DNA of 34,055 nt from contig SHVZ01000036.1 in assembly GCA_009694025.1 (NCBI GenBank), positions 1 through 34,055 on the forward strand, in the 5' to 3' direction. Position numbers and translations under genes: made by a program. Shown piece after piece: positions 17,471 to 25,070 of this stretch. Below the pieces are notes generated by a model. That model made no database searches. It saw only the letters and a list, made by a program, of their open reading frames with translations, and was not told where the DNA came from. This stretch comes from Alphaproteobacteria bacterium. GTDB taxonomy: Bacteria > Pseudomonadota > Alphaproteobacteria > SHVZ01. Positions within the stretch are counted from its first letter, which is position 1. Each line of letters starts with the position of its first letter.

Positions 17471-19041
17471 AGAAGACACTGCTAGCCACGGCGGCGCTCG
17501 GGCTCGCGCTTTCAGCGCCGGCCGACGCCCAGACCACGCTCAAGTTCGTGCCCCAGGCCGATCTCCGCATCCTCGATACCGCCTGGACCACCGCGGCGAT
17601 CACCCGTAACCACGGCTACCTCATCTACGAGCCGCTCTTCTCCTACGACTCCAAGAACGAGCCGAAGCCGCAGGCGGTGGAGTCCTGGACGGCGAGTCCG
17701 GACGGGCTCACCTGGACCTTCACCATGCGGCCCGGCATGATCTTCTCCGACGGCACGCCGATCACCGCCAGGGACGCCGCCGCGTCGCTCGAGCGCTGGT
17801 CGAAGCGGAAGGCGAGCGGAACCACCATGCGCGCCCGCATGGCGGCGATCACCACCAAGGACGACCGTGTCTTCGAGATCACCTTCAAGGAGCGCTTCGG
17901 CCTCGTGCTTGAGACGCTGTCGGACGCGATCCAGCCGACCTTCGTGCTCCGCGCCAAGGATGCCGAGCCGGATCCCTTCACCCAGATCCAGTTCAAGGAG
18001 GTGATCGGCTCCGGCCCCTTCGAGTTCGTGACGGCGGAATGGGTTCCCGGCGTGAAGGCGGTCTACAAGAAAAGCGCGACCTACAAGCCGAGGACCGAGG
18101 CGCCCGACGGCTTCTGGGGCGGCAAGACCGCCAAGCTCGACCGGGTCGAGTGGATCTACCTCCCCGACCCGAACACCCAGGTTCAGGCGCTGATCCGCGG
18201 CGAGGTCGACGTCATCGAGATCCCGCCGGTCGAGCTCCTGCCGCTGCTCAAGCGCTCGCCCAACATCAAGGTGACGGTGCTCGACACCATGGGCAGCCAA
18301 AGCTTCTTCCGCTTCAACGCCAATCACGCGCCGCTCGACAAGGTCGAGGCTCGGCAGGCGATCGCCATGGTCATCGACCAAGCGCAGTTCCTGACCGCGG
18401 TGATCGGCAACCCGGAATACCAGAAGACCTGCCTCGCGATCATGGCCTGCGGCTCGCCGAACGAGACGCTCGCCGGAGCGGCGTCCTTCGCCAAGGCCGA
18501 CGTCGCCAAGGCAAAGGAGCTCCTGAAGAAGTCCGGCTACGCCAACGAGCCGCTGGTGCTGCTCGATCCCACCGACCAGCACATCCTCCACAACATGGCG
18601 GTGGTCATGGCCCAGCTCCTGCGTGAGGCCGGATTCAACGTCGACCTCCAGGCCAACGACTGGAGCGCGGTGGTGACGCGCACAGCCCGCGGCGACAAGC
18701 CGGGGCCGGGCTCGCCGGGCTGGCACATGCACCCGACCTGGGCCCCGGGGCGGGTGGTGGCGAGCCCGCTGACCGCGACCCAGCTCCGCACCCAGTGCGG
18801 CCTGACCACGTTCTCGCCGACCCCCTGCGACCAAGAGTTGGAGAAGCGTCGCGACCGCTTCTTCGCCGCGGCCACGCCGGCTGACCGCAAGGCGGCCATG
18901 GACGCGCTGCAGGAGCGCTTCTACGAGGTCATGCCCTACGTCATCAGCGGCCAGTTCCTGGCCCCGAAGGCCTGGCGCGACAACGTCACCGGCGTCGTCA
19001 ACGCCAGCGAGTTCGTCTTCTGGAACGTCGAGAAGAAGTAA
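17467..19041 (+). CDS. ABC transporter family 5 solute-binding protein
   Basis: Periplasmic binding protein of the DppA/OppA family, 524 aa. Residues 1-21 are a signal peptide (LLATAALGLALSAPADA then QTT). The mature protein opens with LKFVPQADLRILDTAWTTA and contains the family segments ESWTASPDGLTWTFTMRPG, FSDGTPITARDAAASLERW and SGPFEFV. The ATG at 17467 overlaps the stop of the upstream oxidoreductase. No permease or ATPase gene accompanies it here, so it is either an orphan or serves a transporter encoded elsewhere. Ligand unknown. It converges on the CueR-like gene with only four bases between stops. Confidence 0.93.
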   Translation: MKKTLLATAALGLALSAPADAQTTLKFVPQADLRILDTAWTTAAITRNHGYLIYEPLFSYDSKNEPKPQAVESWTASPDGLTWTFTMRPGMIFSDGTPITARDAAASLERWSKRKASGTTMRARMAAITTKDDRVFEITFKERFGLVLETLSDAIQPTFVLRAKDAEPDPFTQIQFKEVIGSGPFEFVTAEWVPGVKAVYKKSATYKPRTEAPDGFWGGKTAKLDRVEWIYLPDPNTQVQALIRGEVDVIEIPPVELLPLLKRSPNIKVTVLDTMGSQSFFRFNANHAPLDKVEARQAIAMVIDQAQFLTAVIGNPEYQKTCLAIMACGSPNETLAGAASFAKADVAKAKELLKKSGYANEPLVLLDPTDQHILHNMAVVMAQLLREAGFNVDLQANDWSAVVTRTARGDKPGPGSPGWHMHPTWAPGRVVASPLTATQLRTQCGLTTFSPTPCDQELEKRRDRFFAAATPADRKAAMDALQERFYEVMPYVISGQFLAPKAWRDNVTGVVNASEFVFWNVEKK

Positions 19042-19045
19042 CCGC

Positions 19046-19447
19046 CTAGCGACCCACGGCCACGGCTGCCAGATCCTCAAGGATCGGGCAGTCCGGCCGG
19101 TCGTCGCCATGGCAGCGATGGGCCAGCATCATCAAGGTCGAACGCATGCCCTGCAGCTCGGCGATCTTGCGGTCGATGGTGGCGACCCGGTCGAGGGCGA
19201 TCTTCTTGACCTCGCCCGACGCCCGCTCGCGGTCGCGGTAGAGCGCCAGCAGCTCGCGGCACTCCTCGATGGTGAATCCGAGCCCGCGGGCGCGATGGAC
19301 GAAACGCAGTGTCGCCACGTCCTTGTCTGAGTAGTCGCGATAGCCGTTGCCACGCCGCTCCGCCGGCTGGATCAGCCCGACGGACTCGTAGTAGCGGATG
19401 GTCTTGGGCGGCATGCCCGAACGCTCAGCGGCGGCGCCGATGTTCAT
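19046..19447 (-). CDS. cueR: MerR-family Cu(I)-responsive regulator (CueR/HmrR-like)
   Basis: Copper-sensing transcription activator, 133 aa, of the type that twists the spacer of copper-export promoters. The MerR winged helix (MNIGAAAERSGMPPKTIRYYE, in effect residues 1-21, then RGNGYRDYS) leads into a dimerisation helix. The metal loop near the C-terminus reads CHGDDRPDCP. Its cysteines are C112 and C120, the same numbers as in E. coli CueR, and no third metal-site cysteine is seen, consistent with Cu(I) rather than Zn or Hg sensing. The start is set at 19447, with GAGGA eight bases upstream; an upstream in-frame Met adds a non-conserved leader. No copper ATPase or oxidase gene is adjacent. 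Confidence 0.9.
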   Translation of the reverse strand: MNIGAAAERSGMPPKTIRYYESVGLIQPAERRGNGYRDYSDKDVATLRFVHRARGLGFTIEECRELLALYRDRERASGEVKKIALDRVATIDRKIAELQGMRSTLMMLAHRCHGDDRPDCPILEDLAAVAVGR

Positions 19448-19520
19448 CAACGTATTCCTCTGCTCCTCCCTTCCTCCCGGCGCCAAGCCTGCCTTGCTTA
19501 TCGCCGATGGGCAAGATGGG

Positions 19521-20180
19521 TCAAATGACCTCGTCCTTGCGCGAAGTCGTTTCTCCGTAGCGCCGAAGCGCCGGCTCCTTCAATCCGGCATAGACATCGG
19601 CGAGCGTCGCGTTGATCTTGCGGTTCTCGCTTTCGAACAGGCTGTTGCCTTTGAGGTCGCCGTCGACCAGGAAGGGGCCGAACTTCTCGACCTCGAAGAT
19701 CCACATCGCCTGGGCGATGCCGAGCTCCTCCAGCCAATGCACGGCGCGCACACGCTTGATGCCGCGGCCGAGCAGCGCGCCGGTGCCGTAGCCGACGGTG
19801 GTCAGGTAAACCGCGCCCTTCGGCATGAAATGCTGGCGGTAGTCCTCCTCCGACATGCCGCCCTTGCCGATGATCATGCGGCAGCCGGAGGCGTCGAACC
19901 ACCTGTTCATCCACTTGGAGAAGCGGAAGCTCGCGGTCGCCGTGACGGCACCGACGTTGTAGCTGCCGTCGGCACGGACGGCAGCCGCCGGCGAACAGTG
20001 GAAGTTGACGTTGGAGACCGAGGCCAGATCGACCGGCGGCGCCAGGCCCTCGTCGAGGATGCGCCGGTAGAGGCCTTCGCGGCCGGTGTAGAGGACGCCA
20101 TCGAGATAGACGACCATCCCGGCCTCGAGCTTCGCCAGATCCTCGGGCACGACCGGCGCCGTAAGGCGGATCTCCTTCAC
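19521..20180 (-). CDS. Class I fumarate hydratase-type enzyme, C-terminal (beta) subunit
   Basis: Small subunit of a two-component iron-sulfur hydratase of the fumarase class I / L-tartrate dehydratase / mesaconase superfamily, 219 aa. It opens with KEIRLTAPVVPEDLAKLEAG, followed by YLDGVLYTGR, the FHCSPAAAV segment and VTATASFRFSKWM. Then come MIIGKGGM and the GYGTGALLGRGIKRV loop. In the family these supply substrate-binding residues while the cluster is on the alpha subunit. Start is GTG at 20180, overlapping the alpha stop (GTGA), with GGAGGGC-like Shine-Dalgarno sequence in the alpha 3' end. Last gene of the importer/complex-II/hydratase operon. Fumarase is the default reading; a substituted fumarate is an alternative. 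Confidence 0.88.
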   Translation of the reverse strand: MKEIRLTAPVVPEDLAKLEAGMVVYLDGVLYTGREGLYRRILDEGLAPPVDLASVSNVNFHCSPAAAVRADGSYNVGAVTATASFRFSKWMNRWFDASGCRMIIGKGGMSEEDYRQHFMPKGAVYLTTVGYGTGALLGRGIKRVRAVHWLEELGIAQAMWIFEVEKFGPFLVDGDLKGNSLFESENRKINATLADVYAGLKEPALRRYGETTSRKDEVI

Positions 20181-21106
20181 TCCACGCCCTCCCGCCGGTA
20201 ATAGGGGGTGAACCAGCCCGGGTCGGTGCGGTACTCGATTTCGCCGCCGGCATGGAGACGCGCGACCGCACGCCGCGAGGAGAGGCAGAAGGCGTGCACG
20301 CTCATCGGCATGCCGCCGGTATGGGTGTGCGCCACCTCGATGTGGCAGTCGACCACCATCGAGCTGCCGACGAAGCCCATCGGCCCCATGCCGATCGAGT
20401 TGCCGAGGGTCTTGAGCTCCATCTCCAAGGCCGCGATCGTCGGATCGGGGTTGCGGTCGCCGACGACGCGAAGGCACGCGGCCTGCTTGCCGATGGTCAT
20501 GGCGGTGTCCTTGGATCCGCCGAGGCCGATACCGACGATCGCCGGCTGGCAGGCGAGGCCGCGGCGGCCGAACTGGACGAGCACGTCGAGGAAGAACTTC
20601 TTGATCCCGTCGAGCCCGTCGCCCGGGAACAGCATACGGTAGTCGGTGCCGAACAGGCCGCCCTTGTGCACGGTGGTGATGTCGAGCCAGTCGGCCGCCG
20701 GCTCGAAGGAGTAGTCGACCTCCGGCGCCCTGATGCCGACGTTGTTGTTGTGATCGACGCGAGAGAGCGGGTGCACCCGGTTCGGCCGGAGCGGCACGTC
20801 GGAGGTGGCGCGCGCGACGGCGCGGCGGAGCGCCTTTTCCACCGCGACGAAGCCGCCCTCGACCCGGGCCTCGTTGCCGGCCTTCACATAGAAGCGCGGC
20901 AAGCCCGTATCGGCGCACATGGCCCGGCGGTCGGCCTCGGCCGCCTCCCAGTTCTCTATCATCGCCTTCAGGACGAACTTCGAGAGCTCGTTCTTCTCGG
21001 TCTCCAGCATCGCCTTGATGCCGTTCGAGTAGTCTTTGGGGATGACGATCGCGGCCTGGCGCGTCAGCTCGTAGGCGGCGCTCTCGATGGCGGCAGCAGC
21101 GATCAT
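20177..21106 (-). CDS. Class I fumarate hydratase-type enzyme, N-terminal (alpha) subunit
   Basis: Catalytic [4Fe-4S]-bearing subunit of the hydratase, 309 aa. Likely cluster cysteines are C64 in MCADTGLPRFYV, C186 in ACQPAIVGIGLGG and C274 in MPMSVHAFC. GSKDTAMTIGK (198-207) and HTHTGGMP (260-267) are the conserved substrate and cofactor loops. The reaction would be reversible hydration of fumarate to malate; L-tartrate dehydratase and mesaconase belong to the same fold and cannot be excluded. It overlaps the flavoprotein stop (ATGA) and the beta-subunit start. Immediate coupling to a complex-II-like enzyme fits a succinate, fumarate, malate-type sequence. Confidence 0.88.
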   Translation of the reverse strand: MIAAAAIESAAYELTRQAAIVIPKDYSNGIKAMLETEKNELSKFVLKAMIENWEAAEADRRAMCADTGLPRFYVKAGNEARVEGGFVAVEKALRRAVARATSDVPLRPNRVHPLSRVDHNNNVGIRAPEVDYSFEPAADWLDITTVHKGGLFGTDYRMLFPGDGLDGIKKFFLDVLVQFGRRGLACQPAIVGIGLGGSKDTAMTIGKQAACLRVVGDRNPDPTIAALEMELKTLGNSIGMGPMGFVGSSMVVDCHIEVAHTHTGGMPMSVHAFCLSSRRAVARLHAGGEIEYRTDPGWFTPYYRREGVE

Positions 21107-22818
21107 GCGAGGCTCTGCCCGGGGCGGACGCGGGTAAAGGCGACGGGCTCGGTGGTCACGGCAATGCGCTTTCCATTGAGGGTAACGACGGTATTCTCCG
21201 AGCGGTCGAGCGGGCCTGTCTCCGGGAAGTCCGAGCGGAAATGGGCGCCGCGGGAATCGTCGCGCCGAAGCGCGGCGGCGGCGATGGCCCGGCTGGTCAG
21301 GATCAGGCTGTCGAGGCTGAGCCAGTCGGCCCAGGTGAGGTTGAACGCCCGCGTGGCATCCTGCAAGCCGGTTTCGCCGAGCTCGCCGGCGAGGTCCTCG
21401 AGCGCCTTCACGCCGCGAATGAGGCTCGTCTCGCTGCGGATGATGCCGACGTCGTCCCACATGAGGCGATAAAGCCGCTCGCGAAGCGCATTGAGATCGC
21501 CGGCCTTGCGGGAGAACGGGCGGAGCGTGTCGGAGACCGCCGCCTCGATCGCCGCCTCGTCCGGGGCGGCGATGGCGCCTTCGGTCTTGGCGAAGGCCGC
21601 CATGGCCTCGCCGGCGATGCCGCCGAAGACCGTCGAGTTGGCGACGCCGTTGCCGCCCAGCCGGTTGGCGCCATGGACGCCGCCGGTATCCTCGCCGGCG
21701 GCGAAGAGGCCGGGCAGCGAGGTCCGGCAGTCGAGGCCGTAGACGACACCGCCCATCATGTAATGGGCGGTCGGCACCACCTCGACGAGGCCCGAGACCA
21801 GGTCGAAGCCGACATCGGCGCAGCGCGTGACCATGCCCTTGAACTGACGGCGGACCATGTCCGGATCGAGATGGCGCATGGTGATGAAGACGCCGCCGTT
21901 CGGCCCGGTCTTGCCGGCTTTCATCTGGTCGTACATGCCGCGGCTGACGACGTCGCGGGTGGCGCGCTCGTTGCGCGGATCGTATCTGTGCAGGAAGCGC
22001 TCGCCCGAGCCGTCGAGGATGTGCCCGCCGGCGCCGCGCAGCCCCTCCTCGATGATCGTTCCGGTGATGCGGGTGTCGGCGCCGGCGATCAGGCCGGTCG
22101 GGTGGAACTGCACCATCTCCATGTCGCGGAGCTTGAGGCCGGCGCGAAGCGCCATGGCGAGGCCGTCGCAGGACTTGTCGCCGGAGGGCGTGTGATAGAG
22201 GTACATGGTCGGCCCACCGCCGGTGGCCAGCAGCACCGCTTTGGCGGCGACGAAGCGGAATTCGCCGGTCCGGATGTCCAGCAGGAGCACGCCGGCGAGG
22301 CGCTGGCCGTCGCGCGACGGAACGAGGGCGAACGCCCGGTGCTCTTCGAGGTGCTTGATGCCGCGGGCCCAGACCTGTTCGGCAAGCCGGTTGATGATCT
22401 CGATGCCGGTGAGATCGCCTTTGTGCACGGTACGGTCGACGGTCTGGCCGGCAAAGGCCTTGAAGTGGAGCCGGCCGTCCGGGTTACGGTCGAAGAAGCA
22501 GCCCCAGCGGTTCTCGAGCTCGACGATGCGCTCGACCGCGCCCTCGACCAGCCGCCAGGCGAGCTCCTGGTGGTTCAGCCACTTGCCGCCCTCGATCGTG
22601 TCCATGAAATGACGCTCGAGCGAGTCGCCGGGGGCCAGCGCCACGTTGTAGCCGCCCTGAACCATGCGGGTGCAGCCGCTCTTGCCGAGCAAGCCCTTGA
22701 CCGCCACGGTGATATCCAGGCTCGGGTCCTTGTCATGGGCGTGGAGTGCCGCCAGCAGCCCGGCGCCGCCGGAGCCCAGGATCAGGAGATCGGTCTGATG
22801 GCGCTCGATCCCGGTCAC
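21103..22818 (-). CDS. Complex-II-like flavoprotein (succinate dehydrogenase/fumarate reductase A type)
   Basis: FAD-containing catalytic subunit of 571 aa, full length. The dinucleotide fold is LLILGSGGAGLLAALHAHD (11-29). Active-site residues align with E. coli SdhA: R288 (TRDVVSR) with Arg286, H352 (AHYMMGG) with His354, R386 (GANRLGGN) with Arg399, and the QFHPTGL loop is conserved. Two key positions differ. C49 replaces His45, the residue covalently attached to FAD, and E257 replaces the pocket residue Thr254. Flavin is therefore probably not held as histidyl-FAD, and substrate preference may differ. Start is GTG at 22818, overlapping the anchor stop (GTGA). It likely works with the iron-sulfur and membrane subunits encoded immediately upstream. 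Confidence 0.9.
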   Translation of the reverse strand: MTGIERHQTDLLILGSGGAGLLAALHAHDKDPSLDITVAVKGLLGKSGCTRMVQGGYNVALAPGDSLERHFMDTIEGGKWLNHQELAWRLVEGAVERIVELENRWGCFFDRNPDGRLHFKAFAGQTVDRTVHKGDLTGIEIINRLAEQVWARGIKHLEEHRAFALVPSRDGQRLAGVLLLDIRTGEFRFVAAKAVLLATGGGPTMYLYHTPSGDKSCDGLAMALRAGLKLRDMEMVQFHPTGLIAGADTRITGTIIEEGLRGAGGHILDGSGERFLHRYDPRNERATRDVVSRGMYDQMKAGKTGPNGGVFITMRHLDPDMVRRQFKGMVTRCADVGFDLVSGLVEVVPTAHYMMGGVVYGLDCRTSLPGLFAAGEDTGGVHGANRLGGNGVANSTVFGGIAGEAMAAFAKTEGAIAAPDEAAIEAAVSDTLRPFSRKAGDLNALRERLYRLMWDDVGIIRSETSLIRGVKALEDLAGELGETGLQDATRAFNLTWADWLSLDSLILTSRAIAAAALRRDDSRGAHFRSDFPETGPLDRSENTVVTLNGKRIAVTTEPVAFTRVRPGQSLA

Positions 22819-23144
22819 GCGAGCGACCTCAGGACGAAGCCGGCGCCGACCGCGAGCGCCGCGGCGGCAGCCCAGCCGATCCAGTCCTTCTGCCGGTCGC
22901 TCCACGGCAGAAGCTCGATCGCCAACAGCCGGAGTCCGCCGAACATGTGAAGCGCCAGCAGGACGACCAGGATGGCCTCCGCCGCCTTGACCATCGGCTG
23001 CGCCGCCCAGTCGAGGAAGCCGTCGAGGGCCGCGGTCTCGACGGCAAGGCCGAGCACGAGCAGATGGACCGGCAGGAACAGCGCCAGCGCAATGCCGGAT
23101 AGGCGGTGGGCCAGGAAGGCCCGGTAGGAGGGATGGTGGCGCAT
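22815..23144 (-). CDS. Complex-II-like membrane anchor subunit (SdhC-like)
   Basis: Small integral membrane protein of 109 aa with three hydrophobic helices (about residues 18-36, 52-78 and 88-106). It contains the SdhC signature HRLSG (13-17), which lines the quinone site, and histidines H27 and H66; H66 in HMFGGLRLL occupies the place of the haem-b ligand in SdhC. Start is the ATG at 23144, which shares one base with the stop of the upstream anchor gene (TGATG). It would tether the flavoprotein/iron-sulfur dimer to the inner membrane and pass electrons to or from quinone. Assigned by pattern, context and length. Confidence 0.8.
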   Translation of the reverse strand: MRHHPSYRAFLAHRLSGIALALFLPVHLLVLGLAVETAALDGFLDWAAQPMVKAAEAILVVLLALHMFGGLRLLAIELLPWSDRQKDWIGWAAAAALAVGAGFVLRSLA

Positions 23145-23476
23145 CAGGCGATGAACCGGACGGCGCGAAGGCCGAGAAGCAGCAGGAGAAGGCCGAAGCC
23201 GAACATCGCAACATCGAGCGAGCGACCGCGCCAGGACGTCCATTCACCGACGACAACGCGAAGGCCGATGGCCGCGTGTATTGCGGCAGCCACGACGAAG
23301 AGACCGTAGGTCGCCGGCCACACGAGGGAGGCGCGCGTACGTCCGAGGATCTCGCCGGCCGAGAGGCCACCCGACACGGCGTAGAGGATGACCGCGAGAT
23401 GCAGGAGGACGAGCGGCGCCAGCACCAGCGCCGAGCCGCGCTGGGCGATGTAGAGCCAGAGCTCCAGGCGCTTCAT
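23144..23476 (-). CDS. Complex-II-like membrane anchor subunit (second, SdhC/D-like)
   Basis: Second small membrane subunit, 110 aa, three hydrophobic helices (about 17-35, 52-76, 87-103). It repeats the layout of its partner: QRGSA (12-16) in place of HRxSG, H26 in helix I, and H67 followed by GLR in helix II. The pair thus looks like two halves of an ancient duplication and together offers four histidines for one or two haems b. It overlaps the iron-sulfur subunit gene by four bases (ATGA) and the next anchor by one. Naming it SdhD rests on gene order only. Confidence 0.78.
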   Translation of the reverse strand: MKRLELWLYIAQRGSALVLAPLVLLHLAVILYAVSGGLSAGEILGRTRASLVWPATYGLFVVAAAIHAAIGLRVVVGEWTSWRGRSLDVAMFGFGLLLLLLGLRAVRFIA

Positions 23477-24189
23477 AGCTGGCCCCTGAGCGCCGCCAAG
23501 ATCACCAGCCGCTTGAGGCCGGCGATCGAGCGCGCCGGGTTGAGGCCGACCGGGCAATGCTCGGCGCAGCTCTGATGGGCGTGGCAGGCGTGGCAACCGG
23601 CGTCCTCGGCGACCGCCTGAAGATGCCCCGTGGCGTCGCCGTCGCGGGCATCGTTGACCAGGGTCCAGGCGCGGTTGAGCGCCGCCGGGCCGAGATACTC
23701 CGGCCGCCAGGCGACGACGTCGCAGGCGGCGTAGCAGACGGCGCAGCCGATGCACTCGATGCCGCCATCGGCCTCCTTCCGCTTCGGATCCTCGGGCGGA
23801 ATCGTCGCTACCGCCTTCGCCGAAGGATCGGAGGGGATGAAGCGGCCCCTCGCCTCCTGGCCCTTGTCGAAGAACGGCGCCATCTCGGTCGCCAGATCCT
23901 TGATGACCGGGAGGTTACGCAAGGGAGCGACCCGGACGCGACCGTCGGCTGCGACCTTCCGCACCAGGGTGCGGCAGGTCCAGCGCGGCGTGCCGTTCAC
24001 CGTCATCGCGCAGCTGCCGCAGACGCCGACCCGGCAGGCGAAGCGGTAGGCGAGACTGGGGTCGAGCTTCCGCTGCACGTAGGTGACGAGGTCGAGAACG
24101 GTCTGGTTCGGCTGGGTCGGCACCTCGAAGGCCTCGAAACGCCCGTCCTCGGCGCCGCGCCAGATCTCGACCCTGAGCGTGCCGGTCAT
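23473..24189 (-). CDS. Complex-II-like iron-sulfur subunit (SdhB/FrdB type)
   Basis: Electron-transfer subunit of 238 aa linking the flavin to the membrane quinone site. The plant-type [2Fe-2S] domain has C52, C57, C60 and C72 (CRVGVCGSC and WTC). The bacterial ferredoxin-like domain has CIGCAVCYAAC (C146, C149, C152, C156) and the later C202, C208 and C212-Pro, which supplies all ligands for [4Fe-4S] and [3Fe-4S] clusters in the SdhB arrangement. An additional Cys at 199 and two His around it are not in the usual motif. It overlaps the ABC permease stop by four bases, which directly couples transporter and enzyme genes. Confidence 0.93.
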   Translation of the reverse strand: MTGTLRVEIWRGAEDGRFEAFEVPTQPNQTVLDLVTYVQRKLDPSLAYRFACRVGVCGSCAMTVNGTPRWTCRTLVRKVAADGRVRVAPLRNLPVIKDLATEMAPFFDKGQEARGRFIPSDPSAKAVATIPPEDPKRKEADGGIECIGCAVCYAACDVVAWRPEYLGPAALNRAWTLVNDARDGDATGHLQAVAEDAGCHACHAHQSCAEHCPVGLNPARSIAGLKRLVILAALRGQL

Positions 24190-25070
24190 CGCTGCATGCC
24201 CCAGAGCCGGACCGTACGCGCCTCGATCGCGCGGAACACCACGCCCTCCATGGCGAGCCCGATCAGGATGACCATGACGAGGCCGGCGAACACCTCCGGG
24301 ATGTTGAGCTCGTTGCGGTTCTCGAAGATGAACCAGCCGAGCCCGCCCGAGCGCGAGGAGACGCCGAAGACCAGCTCGGCGGCGATCAGCGTCCGCCAGG
24401 CGAAGGCCCAGGCGATCTTGAGGCCGGCCAGGATCGAGGGGAAGGCGGCGGGGATCAGGATCAGGACGACGTAGCGGACGCCGGAGAGGCCGTAGTTGCG
24501 CCCGGCCATGCGCAAGGTCTCCGAGACCGCGGTGAACCCGGCATGGGTGTTGAGGGCCAGCGGCCAGAGGACGGAATGAACGAGGACGAACACGAGCGAG
24601 GTCTCGCCGAGGCCGAACCAGAGGAGGGCGATCGGCAGCAGTGCGATCGCCGGCAACGGATTGAACATGGCGGTCAAGGTCGAAAGCAAGTCGCTTCCGA
24701 CCCGGGTCGAAACGGCGAGCGCGGTGATCACCAGCGCGAGCACGACGCCGATCACGTAGCCCTTGGCGAGCACGACGATCGACGTCCAGGCACGCCAGAG
24801 CAGGTTCCGGTTGAGGATCGAGTCCCAGAGCGCGTCCAGCACCGCCGAGAAGGGCGGAAAGACCAGCGGGTTCGCGAGCCAGGCGCCATAGGCCTGCCAC
24901 GCGGCCGCGAGGAGCAGAAGCAGGAAGATCCGCCGGGCGGACGCGAGGCTGGTCAGCCGCTCGAAGGCCGAGAGCGGCCGGGCGACGTCGCCGACCGCGC
25001 CCAGCGGCGGCAGCGCCCGCTCGAACTCCGAGCGCTTCGGCGGCAGCGGCTTCGCCGTTCCCTCAGCCAT
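24186..25070 (-). CDS. ABC transporter permease (NitT/TauT type)
   Basis: Inner-membrane channel subunit of an importer for anions such as nitrate, sulfonates, taurine or aromatic acids; 294 aa. A cytosolic N-terminal tail (1-45) is followed by about six membrane helices. The EAA loop contacting the ATPase is recognisable as GRNYGLSGVRYVVLILIPAA with the PxxxP-like PAAFPSILAGL. FNPLPAIALLPIALLWFGLG is the hallmark of the SsuC/TauC branch. Its start overlaps the end of the ATPase gene by eight bases, and its stop overlaps the iron-sulfur subunit start. Substrate not deducible from sequence alone. Confidence 0.92.
   Translation of the reverse strand: MAEGTAKPLPPKRSEFERALPPLGAVGDVARPLSAFERLTSLASARRIFLLLLLAAAWQAYGAWLANPLVFPPFSAVLDALWDSILNRNLLWRAWTSIVVLAKGYVIGVVLALVITALAVSTRVGSDLLSTLTAMFNPLPAIALLPIALLWFGLGETSLVFVLVHSVLWPLALNTHAGFTAVSETLRMAGRNYGLSGVRYVVLILIPAAFPSILAGLKIAWAFAWRTLIAAELVFGVSSRSGGLGWFIFENRNELNIPEVFAGLVMVILIGLAMEGVVFRAIEARTVRLWGMQR

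Noticed and set aside
15548-17479. A 643-residue fusion of an unknown N-terminal part with the FAH-family protein
   Set aside because: The part beyond 16405 is antisense to the Gfo/Idh/MocA gene; the FAH start at 16405 has its own Shine-Dalgarno and promoter.
16420-19041. An 873-residue extension of the solute-binding protein
   Set aside because: The extra N-terminus is the oxidoreductase gene read in another frame; a signal peptide begins precisely at the ATG at 17467.
19521-21106. Calling the hydratase fumA/ttdAB outright
   Set aside because: Fumarase, tartrate dehydratase and mesaconase subunits share these motifs; no gene symbol is justified without phylogeny.
23473-24900. A 475-residue iron-sulfur subunit
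   Set aside because: Only the last 238 residues match SdhB; the rest is out-of-phase permease coding sequence.
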